Source: Clostridiales bacterium (GTDB lineage: Bacteria > Bacillota_A > Clostridia > Oscillospirales > Oscillospiraceae). From it: 20,862 nt of DNA. The position numbers were made by a program, and so were the translations under genes. The stretch spans positions 1-20,862 of the forward strand of contig DXUR01000014.1 of assembly GCA_019417795.1 (NCBI GenBank), read 5' to 3'. Shown piece by piece: positions 10,435 through 16,344 of the stretch. Position 1 is the first letter of the stretch. Each line of letters begins with the position of its first letter. The notes below the pieces were generated by a model. It was not told the DNA's origin. It did not search any database and saw nothing but the letters and a program-made list of their open reading frames with translations.

Positions 10435-11279
10435 ATATCAATCAGTATGCGGTTTATCAGCTAAAAGAAATTGCAGAACTTGCTGCGTATCGGTCGCGCT
10501 CGTATCAGTATTTGATGGAACAACATTTCCATGTGACTGTACAAAATTATCAGCAGGCGTATTTTACAAAGTTGTTTACATCGGACACACCCGAGATGAT
10601 TCGGAAACGGTTGGAAGAGCATCGACCGAAAAATTTCCGTGGTCGTCCATTTGGTGTCGGTGATGTGATTGTCATAAACCAACAGGGAGAAATCACGGCG
10701 TATTTTGTGGATAAGGATTCCATTGTTGTGGTTGCTGGCTTTATCCGCAGTAGTAGCTCTGGCATTCTGGTTACACTTGACACAAAGAATCTCTTTATAG
10801 ATGGATGTGCTGGAACGTGGATGGCAACCGAAGAATGCGTGGTAGAAAGCCGACACTTTTTTCTGATGCAGCATGAAGTCTATAAGGATAAAGCACCGAA
10901 CGTGATTGTAGATGCTTCTGGCAAACTGGTTTCTACTGAAATCCGAAAAGGGTTGGATGAGGATGCCAGAAAAAAGATTCTGGATTATCTGCATCCACCG
11001 CTGATAGAAAAGCCGGTGAACCAGAAGCCTTCACTACACCAGATGGAACATTATCAGAAGTTCTATGAGAACGGGGAATATGTTCGGGCCGTAGAATCCA
11101 CTACGGAACAGAACTACAATATGATTGATGGCTGTGCCAACAATCTCCCGAAGCCTCGCATAATCAATGGACGAGAATCCGTTCTTGATAAGTTGCGAAT
11201 CCGGCAGATGGCACGGGAAAAACAAAAGAGCGGGCAGATGCAGGAACAATCGACTGATATAGAACGGAACAGGAAGTAA
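10431..11279 (+). CDS. YodL / DUF4316-type protein
   Basis: A 282-residue protein beginning in an ATGA overlap with the TTRAP gene. Residues ~5-105 are YodL-like (YAVYQLKE, then FGVGDVIVINQQGEITAYFVD). Residues ~125-185 carry a second module with GTWMATEE, HFFLMQHEVYKDKAP and GKLVSTE. The C-terminus (~210-260, YENGEYVRAVESTTEQNYN, then PRIINGRESVLDKLR) fits DUF4316. The first two modules also occur in that order in the 1420-residue protein upstream, so this looks like a paralogous, shorter version. No enzymatic motif is visible. It is the last gene of the polyvalent operon and a hairpin follows five bases later. Function unknown; a partner in anti-restriction or regulation is only a guess. 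Confidence 0.75.
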   Translation: MNINQYAVYQLKEIAELAAYRSRSYQYLMEQHFHVTVQNYQQAYFTKLFTSDTPEMIRKRLEEHRPKNFRGRPFGVGDVIVINQQGEITAYFVDKDSIVVVAGFIRSSSSGILVTLDTKNLFIDGCAGTWMATEECVVESRHFFLMQHEVYKDKAPNVIVDASGKLVSTEIRKGLDEDARKKILDYLHPPLIEKPVNQKPSLHQMEHYQKFYENGEYVRAVESTTEQNYNMIDGCANNLPKPRIINGRESVLDKLRIRQMAREKQKSGQMQEQSTDIERNRK

Positions 11280-11283
11280 TGAA

Positions 11284-11325
11284 AAGTCCTATTCTGGGGA
11301 TATTACAATCTCTGGAATAGGACTT
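11284..11325 (+). terminator. Terminator-like hairpin closing the polyvalent operon
   Basis: AAGTCCTATTC pairs perfectly with GAATAGGACTT, and the stem continues inward with GC and wobble pairs to about 18 bp around a 6-base loop (11302-11307). Only GTTT follows rather than a long T-run, so termination may be partial. It separates the polyvalent operon from the XRE cassette. Confidence 0.65.
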
Positions 11326-11375
11326 GTTTCCGCTTTGGCAACAAAATGTAAAATATTTAATACATAAATCTCTCT

Positions 11376-11390
11376 AATGTTGACAACAAT
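11376..11390. promoter_or_regulatory. Operator-like palindrome over the -35 box
   Basis: AATGTTG-A-CAACAAT is a palindrome with six of seven base pairs matching, covering the TTGACA box. A second inverted repeat, ATGC-N7-GCAT (11389-11403), fills the spacer up to the -10 box. Such sites over a promoter just upstream of an XRE gene usually serve autorepression; binding is inferred. Confidence 0.45.
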
Positions 11391-11408
11391 GCAAAATAAG
11401 CATATAAT
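11380..11408 (+). promoter_or_regulatory. Consensus sigma-A promoter of the XRE-ImmA-PIN cassette
   Basis: TTGACA (11380-11385), 17-base spacer, TATAAT (11403-11408): a perfect match to the housekeeping consensus. Transcription would start near 11415, followed by AAGGAGGG (11421-11428) and the ATG at 11435. Confidence 0.88.
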
Positions 11409-11434
11409 GAAAGTACACCAAAGGAGGGATTTGA

Positions 11435-11815
11435 ATGCTGGATGTAAACATGATGATTGCGAACAATATTCAGAATCAACTGAAAAAGGAAAACAAGAAA
11501 CAAATTGATCTGGCAGAAGGAATCGGAGTATCCCGGCAGACTATGAGCAAAATTATGAATGGAGCAAGAGCAATCAATGCGATTGAGCTTCATAAAATTT
11601 CGGAATACCTTCATGTTCCGATGGAAACCCTCATGAAAATGCCGGAACATCCGGTAGATACAAATGTTATCCATGCTTTCATGGGGCGGGTTAAGACACC
11701 GGAAGCACGAAGAGGAATCCAGATTGCAGATGAACTTTCAGATATGATCCTTTTCCATACAAAAGTGTATGAGAACGGAAAAAGAATGGAACAACCATGG
11801 GAGGATAACGAATGA
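11435..11815 (+). CDS. XRE/Cro-CI type HTH regulator (putative antitoxin or immunity repressor)
   Basis: A 126-residue protein; ATG six bases after AAGGAGGG. Residues ~8-65 form a Cro/CI helix-turn-helix (KKQIDLAEGIGVSRQTMSKI, then a tyrosine/leucine-rich helix ending LMKMP). The C-terminal ~60 residues (ARRGIQIADELSDM) match no domain I know and may bind the partner protein. It leads a three-gene unit and overlaps the ImmA-type gene by ATGA. Palindromes over its promoter suggest autoregulation. In ICEBs1 an analogous HTH protein (ImmR) is cleaved by an ImmA peptidase; here it could also serve as antitoxin of the cassette. Both readings are inference. Confidence 0.85.
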   Translation: MLDVNMMIANNIQNQLKKENKKQIDLAEGIGVSRQTMSKIMNGARAINAIELHKISEYLHVPMETLMKMPEHPVDTNVIHAFMGRVKTPEARRGIQIADELSDMILFHTKVYENGKRMEQPWEDNE

Positions 11816-12630
11816 AAGGTGTTTTAGAAAACAGCTTGTTTGAAACCCAGCCGCACAAGTTTGAACACCTGAATGAGTTGACACGGCAGTTTGCAACAAT
11901 CTACTGCGGAAATTCTATTGTGAAAGACAATATTTTTGCTGTAATAGAAAATTATGCACGGAAAAAGAAAATCCCTTTGGAAATTTTGAGATTTCCTATC
12001 CAGGATGAAGAACTATGGGCAATGACGTTCCTGAAAAAAGGAACGATTTTTGTATGTGTTAATTCAGAACTGGCGTTATGCAAACAGTTCTTTGCGGCAG
12101 CACATGAACTATATCACATTTATTGCTATGTCGAAGATGCTGACCAAAGTTATATAAAAAATGGCTCGATGCTGGATTCTGATACGGCGAATGAGACGGG
12201 AAAGACACAGGAAGATGTAGAGGCAAACGCATTTGCAGGATTGCTCCTGATGCCGGATCAGCTCTTATCGAATCAAATCGACCTGTTTGGCATAGATAAA
12301 GATGATATGGATACGGATTCTGTGTTGTCCTTGATGGATATGTTTGCGATTCCTTACAAAGCAACCGTGTTGAGATTGTATGAGAGCAACTGTATCAAGC
12401 GGCACAAGGCAGAAGAACTTTTTCGTGTTACAGCGGAAGATGTGGCAAAAAGGGTAGAACTGACCGGAAAAGCAAAGCGTTGGCAGCTTGATGGATCGGG
12501 GACAGAATCTTTCGGGACACTTTTAGAAAAAGCAGATTATAATACTGAGCATAACTATTTGACAGAGAGCAGAGAAAAGGAAGATTGGAAATACATCTCT
12601 GAACTGAAAAAAGAGCTTGGTATGGATTGA
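11812..12630 (+). CDS. ImmA/IrrE-family metallopeptidase
   Basis: A 272-residue protein starting in an ATGA overlap with the XRE gene. Zinc motif H98-E-L-Y-H102 sits in FFAAAHELYHIYCY, and a downstream helix EDVEANAFAGLLLMP carries the expected third ligand, the classic ImmA/IrrE layout. Residues before ~60 and after ~150 are helical; the C-terminal third (~200-272) is highly charged. Proteins of this family cleave an associated HTH repressor or act as the effector in XRE-peptidase pairs. Its position directly after an XRE gene fits either role. All catalytic residues are present, so an active enzyme is likely; the substrate is inferred to be the adjacent XRE protein. Confidence 0.87.
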   Translation: MKGVLENSLFETQPHKFEHLNELTRQFATIYCGNSIVKDNIFAVIENYARKKKIPLEILRFPIQDEELWAMTFLKKGTIFVCVNSELALCKQFFAAAHELYHIYCYVEDADQSYIKNGSMLDSDTANETGKTQEDVEANAFAGLLLMPDQLLSNQIDLFGIDKDDMDTDSVLSLMDMFAIPYKATVLRLYESNCIKRHKAEELFRVTAEDVAKRVELTGKAKRWQLDGSGTESFGTLLEKADYNTEHNYLTESREKEDWKYISELKKELGMD

Positions 12631-12640
12631 GAGGTGTCCA

Positions 12641-13453
12641 ATGAAGATGGAAAAATATGCCTTGCTGGACACGGACTTTATTTCAAAAACTCATTTCATT
12701 CAAGGAGACACCGAAAAAAGTCTTTCAGATTTTGTCGTGGAAATGCCAGGTTACTGCTTTTTCTGTCATAGCCAAATCATCAAAGAACTGAGCCGTCATA
12801 ATCAGCAGGCGATTGGTTGGTTACAACACAAAATCAGCGAACAAAAAATACAGTGTTATACAGATGAAGAAATTCTGAATGAACTTGTAAAGATTCGCGG
12901 CGATTTTGCTTGTAGCACATATACGTTGATGTTGAAGGACGCTTGCGATGCTTTTTCAAAATCGTATTTCAAAGAACACTATCAAACGCTTGAAAATTTT
13001 GATATTGTGACCTCTACGAAACAGGATTATTTGGAAACTCTTCAAAAAGCGGATGATGAGATTGGAAAACATAACAGCTTGGGCGAAATAAAGTCGTATG
13101 TTTTGTTACAGTTACTTTCTTTGCTGAAAGGCGAGCAGGTGTATGTGTTCTGCTCCGATGATAAGGCGGCACGAAATGGAGCTATCAGCTTCAACAATGT
13201 ACGGTGTATCAGTGCATTATCGGCATTCTTGAGGTTGAAGAAAGAAATCTCGTGGACATTTGATGCAGCGGAACCATATATAAATTCTTATGTTCAGTTC
13301 TGCAAAGAGCATAATCAACAGACATTCAGAGTAATGGAAGCATCTGATGTTCCCCGGATGCAGAGAGTTCCCTGCAAACAGGCGTTGGAAGAAATATTTC
13401 TGGATCGCTTTGTGGAATTACAAAATGGTTTCTTGAGATACAGGGATACTTAA
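12641..13453 (+). CDS. PIN-like putative ribonuclease of the XRE-ImmA cassette
   Basis: A 270-residue protein. The frame is open from a TTG at 12617, but ATG 12641 has a ribosome site (GAGAGG, 12629-12634) and leaves a normal 10-base gap after the ImmA stop. The N-terminus ALLDTDFISKT gives paired acids D10 and D12, as in PIN domains. ELSRHN near 50 offers an early glutamate, LGEIKSY holds E149, and VFCSDDKAARNGA holds D173/D174. Order and spacing fit a PIN-like Mg-dependent nuclease, though the protein is about twice the usual VapC length: there is a helical insert between ~60 and ~140 and a C-terminal extension of ~70 residues. It is the last gene of the unit, ended by a strong terminator. 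A toxin or defence effector is inferred; a non-nuclease PIN relative cannot be excluded. Confidence 0.68.
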   Translation: MKMEKYALLDTDFISKTHFIQGDTEKSLSDFVVEMPGYCFFCHSQIIKELSRHNQQAIGWLQHKISEQKIQCYTDEEILNELVKIRGDFACSTYTLMLKDACDAFSKSYFKEHYQTLENFDIVTSTKQDYLETLQKADDEIGKHNSLGEIKSYVLLQLLSLLKGEQVYVFCSDDKAARNGAISFNNVRCISALSAFLRLKKEISWTFDAAEPYINSYVQFCKEHNQQTFRVMEASDVPRMQRVPCKQALEEIFLDRFVELQNGFLRYRDT

Positions 13454-13470
13454 AGACTAAAAAGTGCAAG

Positions 13471-13520
13471 AGCCACCATAGGCTTACCCAGTGATGGGGT
13501 AGCTTATGGTGGCTTTTTTT
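13471..13520. terminator. Bidirectional terminator between convergent cassette and mob genes
   Basis: AGCCACCATAGGC pairs with GCTTATGGTGGCT, and the stem extends inward through ACCC/GGGGT with one bulge, about 18 bp in all. On the plus strand it is followed by seven T (13514-13520). Read on the minus strand it is followed by CTTGCACTTTTT. It lies 17 bases after the PIN-like stop and abuts the relaxase stop at 13523, so it can end both transcripts. Confidence 0.92.
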
Positions 13521-13522
13521 GC

Positions 13523-15130
13523 TTAAAGGGTCTGCTCTGTGCGTTGAACGTGATCTCGAATGTGGTGCTGTCCCAAGATGTTGTCAACATTGGCGCAGGC
13601 TGTTCGTAATTCTTTCTGATAATCTTTATAATAGGTATAGGTGTCGTACTGAGCCGCTTTCAAGGCAAGCAACCGTTCTTTTTCAAGCTTCAAATCTTTC
13701 ATCTTCGGAAGTGAGTCGTCTGGATTTTGTGCTTTCAGAATCTGGACGGCTTTTTCATGCTTCTCAATTTCATCGGCATGATCCTTGCGGAATTTTCCTT
13801 TGAAGCAAGCTTTCAAAAATTCATTGTAGGTGGATTTTGTGGAAAGGTACTGACCCAGATAGTGAATCTGCTCGTTTACAGATTTGATTTGTGCTTCAGT
13901 GTCCTTTGCCTTTTGCCGTGCATCGTGCATCTGCGAGGTGATGCTATCGTAGGTTGACTGTAAATTTTCTCTGGTGTCAAATCCGTTTTCCTGAATGTAA
14001 GCTACGGTCTTTGCCATCTGCTGAAGATTGGAAATTTTAACTTTTTGAGCATAAGCCCTACTTTGCTGAGCCTTGATGCAATTCTGCAAGTCCACAACAA
14101 GACGCAAATCAGAGCGAATGAAGAGAATGGCAATCGGGTCTGCATGGTAATCGGGCATGGTCTGTCGTTGCTTTTCTTCTTGCTCAGCAGCAAGTGCATT
14201 GGCTTCAAAAAGATTGAGCAAATAATCTTTATCAAAATTTGTGCCTAAAGAGCGACCAGAAATGTACTTCTCTCGCTCTGGATGCAGATAGCTATATCTT
14301 TCCCGATTTTCTTTCACATGAATCTTATACTTTTCAAATAACTGGCTTTGAAAATCTTCAAACGAAATTGCGGAGGAAGAAATCTCTGAAACGGCATTCC
14401 GAACAAACTGCTTACGAGTCTGAAATGTTGTTTCCATTGGATTCATGCCATCAGCAATGATCTGTTCGTTTATATCTTCCAGCTCTTTCTGCCCTCGCTT
14501 TTGCAACCAGTATTCAGCTTCAGTGATTTTATGTTGAGCCGGAGAGAGAAGATCGACCTGATACAGATTTTCACGCTGGCATAGATTCATAAGTTCTTGC
14601 TGTAAGTATTTTAGATAATCTTTTGTCAGGTGATGTTTGTATCCTGCTTTGCAGTCAATGCTGCGTGTGGTGTATGACTGTGGCTCTATGTCCAGTTTCC
14701 GTAAGCTGTTGATTATGATATGAACATGGATGTTGCCACTGCCATTATGTCCATCCGTGTGAGTACAGACCAATGCTTGATGGCCGGGAAGATGATTCTT
14801 CACAAATTCAAGTCCCAGAGCTTGTGCTTTCTCGCCAGTAAGATTGTGCTCGTCTTTATCGCGCGGATCAAAACTGATGATATAGTGATGGGACTTGACT
14901 TCATCATATCGGTAGTTTTTTCGATACTGGTCATTGAGCATTTCGCACTCAAGATCAAAGGTGTCGGGATTGCAGTTTACTCCATTCATGTGAAATTCGC
15001 TGCGGAGCATCATGCTCCCGTTTTCATCAAGGAGCGGTTTTAAGTGTCGTTCATCATGCTGATATTTCAAATAGCAGACTGCCGCACTGTAATCAGCGTT
15101 TTTTATTGCGATGTGTTTTAACACGGCCAT
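13523..15130 (-). CDS. MOBP-type relaxase (MobA/MobL-like)
   Basis: A 535-residue protein that nicks oriT and pilots the transferred strand. The N-terminal ~200 residues are the relaxase domain: N-terminal tyrosines Y14 and Y20 are candidate nucleophiles, HHYIISFDP at 81-89 is a core strand, and the metal motif runs H124-T-D126 ... N133-I-H135-V-H137. The region ~150-330 is typical of the Clostridia relaxase group (RSIDCKAGYKHHLTKDYLKY). From ~340 to ~500 it is charged and predicted coiled coil. The start codon lies inside the end of mobC (38-base overlap) with AGGGGGA upstream on the minus strand, so the two genes are co-transcribed and probably coupled. No C-terminal primase or helicase domain is seen. 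The sequence is intact. Confidence 0.92.
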   Translation of the reverse strand: MAVLKHIAIKNADYSAAVCYLKYQHDERHLKPLLDENGSMMLRSEFHMNGVNCNPDTFDLECEMLNDQYRKNYRYDEVKSHHYIISFDPRDKDEHNLTGEKAQALGLEFVKNHLPGHQALVCTHTDGHNGSGNIHVHIIINSLRKLDIEPQSYTTRSIDCKAGYKHHLTKDYLKYLQQELMNLCQRENLYQVDLLSPAQHKITEAEYWLQKRGQKELEDINEQIIADGMNPMETTFQTRKQFVRNAVSEISSSAISFEDFQSQLFEKYKIHVKENRERYSYLHPEREKYISGRSLGTNFDKDYLLNLFEANALAAEQEEKQRQTMPDYHADPIAILFIRSDLRLVVDLQNCIKAQQSRAYAQKVKISNLQQMAKTVAYIQENGFDTRENLQSTYDSITSQMHDARQKAKDTEAQIKSVNEQIHYLGQYLSTKSTYNEFLKACFKGKFRKDHADEIEKHEKAVQILKAQNPDDSLPKMKDLKLEKERLLALKAAQYDTYTYYKDYQKELRTACANVDNILGQHHIRDHVQRTEQTL

Positions 15131-15494
15131 GATAGGTTCCCCCTAATTTGATTGCTTCCTGCCGAAGCTGCCATAATGCAGTGAGATGGCGGTTGATCTC
15201 GTTCTGCATTGACTTGGAATAGAAACCGCCAGAGTGGAAGTATTGAGCAATCTGATTTAGGTTGTTGCCGATGGCAGAATACTCAATAATCAGTTTTTGA
15301 AGTTCGGGAAGTTCTGCAGTGATGTTGTAGTGGACTTCGATGCGTTCGTCCAGCGCACTCTTCCTGACATAAACGGCAACCGGATAGCCTGCCTGTTCAG
15401 CAGAAATGGAAATAGAAGCGTACTCGGCATCCGTAAAACGTACCATTACGTTATTTGTTCTTTTTATCTGCTCGCACTTTTTTCTTCTGCCCAT
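15093..15494 (-). CDS. mobC: MobC-type relaxosome accessory protein
   Basis: A 133-residue basic protein. The N-terminal ~50 residues (VMVRFTDAEYASISISAEQA, then VYVRKSAL) look like a ribbon-helix-helix DNA-binding fold. The MobC hallmark IGNNLNQIAQYF is at 75-86. The start at 15494 has AAGGGAG upstream on the minus strand. MobC proteins bind oriT and help the relaxase open the nick site; the hairpin-rich 400 bases directly upstream are the obvious target. The basic tail ends RNKKR. Confidence 0.9.
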   Translation of the reverse strand: MGRRKKCEQIKRTNNVMVRFTDAEYASISISAEQAGYPVAVYVRKSALDERIEVHYNITAELPELQKLIIEYSAIGNNLNQIAQYFHSGGFYSKSMQNEINRHLTALWQLRQEAIKLGGTYHGRVKTHRNKKR

Positions 15495-15574
15495 AGATAG
15501 AAACTCCCTTCAAATTTATTTGCGAAGCAAATCCCGACAAGCCGTAGGCGGTCGGCTGCGACCACTTTAGTGGA

Positions 15575-15590
15575 AGCCAAATAGCCAAAA
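15575..15590. repeat. Tandem 8-bp direct repeat in the oriT-like region
   Basis: AGCCAAAT (15575-15582) is followed without gap by AGCCAAAA (15583-15590), seven of eight bases identical, between two perfect hairpins. Short direct repeats of this kind often bind relaxosome accessory proteins; here MobC would be the candidate. Confidence 0.5.
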
Positions 15591-15637
15591 TCAGAGATTT
15601 TGTGCGTACCGAGGGAATGGGGAAACGGAATCCCCAT

Positions 15638-15698
15638 CAAGATTGCCGGTAACGAAAAATCACGAAAGTGAATTTTGAGTTACTCCAGGCGAATCTTG
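15638..15698. repeat. Long imperfect hairpin with GAAA cap in the oriT-like region
   Basis: Outer arms CAAGATT-GCC and GGC-G-AATCTTG, then GTAAC/GTTAC, then AAAAT-CAC and GTG-A-ATTTT closing on GAAA. It spans 61 bases with a few bulges, the largest secondary structure in the gap, and would form a cruciform or a single-strand hairpin. Confidence 0.65.
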
Positions 15699-15770
15699 CC
15701 CTACTTACGGTGAAGCCGTTGCCTTACGCATTTTTCGGGTTCTTCTATCTTTAGAATCGGGCAGAGCGTG

Positions 15771-15825
15771 TTTTGCAAGGTGTTTTTGAAAAAAGACAAA
15801 AAATTTTTTGAAATACCTTGCGAAA
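15771..15825. repeat. AT-rich stem-loop with 11-bp outer arms
   Basis: TTTTGCAAGGT (15771-15781) pairs with ACCTTGCGAAA (15815-15825), with one wobble. Inside are TTTTTG..CAAAAA and the palindrome AAAAAATTTTTT. It lies at the right edge of the oriT-like region, 70 bases before the DUF6870-type gene; its role is unclear. Confidence 0.6.
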
Positions 15826-15894
15826 TGGCCTTTCTCCAATTCTATAAGTGAAAGAGGCTGACACACCACCCCAAAAACAGAAAGGAATGAGTGA

Positions 15895-16173
15895 ATGACC
15901 GAAACAACTGCACGAACCTATCACACCATGGAAAGCCTGCGCCAGATGGCACAGACCGATCTCCGTAATGTGAACCGCAAGGAACTGGTAGACATCAACG
16001 AAGTGGAAATTAGAAAAGACTTGTCGCAGCGGGAGCGGATGGTCGATTTCATTTCGCAGATCAAGAACCCTTATTGCTATCTCGACAAGGGCATGGTAGT
16101 GAAGATCAGCTTTGCGGGAGAGAACCGATTAGAGGACACACTGAAAAAATGCGCACGGACGCATCGGAGATAA
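15895..16173 (+). CDS. DUF6870-type small protein
   Basis: A 92-residue protein; ATG eight bases after AAAGGA (15881-15886). VNRKELVDINEVEI, then DLSQRERMVDFISQIKNPYC, then VVKISFA match, from memory, the small DUF6870 family common in Clostridia mobile elements. A single domain of ~80 residues is expected, so it is full length. The tail (KKCARTHRR) is basic and may contact nucleic acid. It is divergent from mobC across the oriT-like region and upstream of the recombinases, which have their own promoter. No clear promoter of its own is seen; TCTATAAG near 15841 is a weak -10 candidate. Function unknown. Confidence 0.72.
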   Translation: MTETTARTYHTMESLRQMAQTDLRNVNRKELVDINEVEIRKDLSQRERMVDFISQIKNPYCYLDKGMVVKISFAGENRLEDTLKKCARTHRR

Positions 16174-16219
16174 AAAAGAGGAAAGTAGAAGAAAATTTAC
16201 ACTTTAGCACATTAAAGCG

Positions 16220-16248
16220 TTGACATGGACCGCGAAATATGAGATAAT
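16220..16248 (+). promoter_or_regulatory. Sigma-A promoter of the recombinase operon
   Basis: TTGACA (16220-16225), 17-base spacer, GATAAT (16243-16248). Transcription from near 16255 gives a leader of about 90 bases before the first recombinase start at 16345. Confidence 0.8.
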
Positions 16249-16279
16249 GGCTTTGGGTCAAAACAGAATATGCCAACTA

Positions 16280-16344
16280 AAGCCGATAATTTTCTTGGTT
16301 TATTGTCAGAACGACAAATAGATTAAGGAGGTTATCGGCTTTTT
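16280..16344 (+). promoter_or_regulatory. Attenuator-like leader structure before the recombinase start codon
   Basis: AAAGCCGATAA (16280-16290) is the perfect complement of TTATCGGCTTT (16332-16342), an 11-bp stem whose 3' arm runs into five T directly before ATG 16345. The ribosome site AAGGAGG (16325-16331) sits in the loop against the stem, and a small hairpin TTGTC-N5-GACAA (16304-16318) lies inside. The site-to-start spacing of 13 bases is long. The structure could end transcription at the start codon or hide the start from ribosomes. Regulation is inferred from structure alone. Confidence 0.55.

Larger units (their letters stand above)
15518..15825. other. Candidate oriT: cluster of inverted repeats upstream of mobC
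   Basis: The non-coding gap 15495-15894 is dense with short perfect inverted repeats: ATTTGC-GAA-GCAAAT (15518-15532); CCGAC..GCC-GTA-GGC..GTCGG (15534-15555), which competes with GGTCG-GCTG-CGACC (15550-15563); CCACT-TT-AGTGG (15562-15573); CAAAATC-AGA-GATTTTG (15586-15602); ATGGGGA-N7-TCCCCAT (15617-15637); a long imperfect stem (15638-15698); ACGG-TGAAG-CCGT (15707-15719); and an outer stem at 15771-15825. Structure and position next to mobC and the relaxase gene fit oriT. I see no ORF here and cannot place the nick. Confidence 0.65.

Noticed and set aside
12617..12640. TTG at 12617 as start of the PIN-like gene
   Set aside because: It would overlap the ImmA-type gene, has no ribosome site, and the PIN core begins right after ATG 12641, which has GAGAGG at normal spacing.
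15824..15848. Promoter for the DUF6870-type gene (TTGCGA ... TATAAG)
   Set aside because: Spacer of 19 bases and poor boxes; too weak to list.
15495..15894. CRISPR array or tRNA in the repeat-rich gap
   Set aside because: Repeats are short inverted pairs of differing sequence, not regularly spaced direct repeats, and no cloverleaf with a TTC-loop was found.
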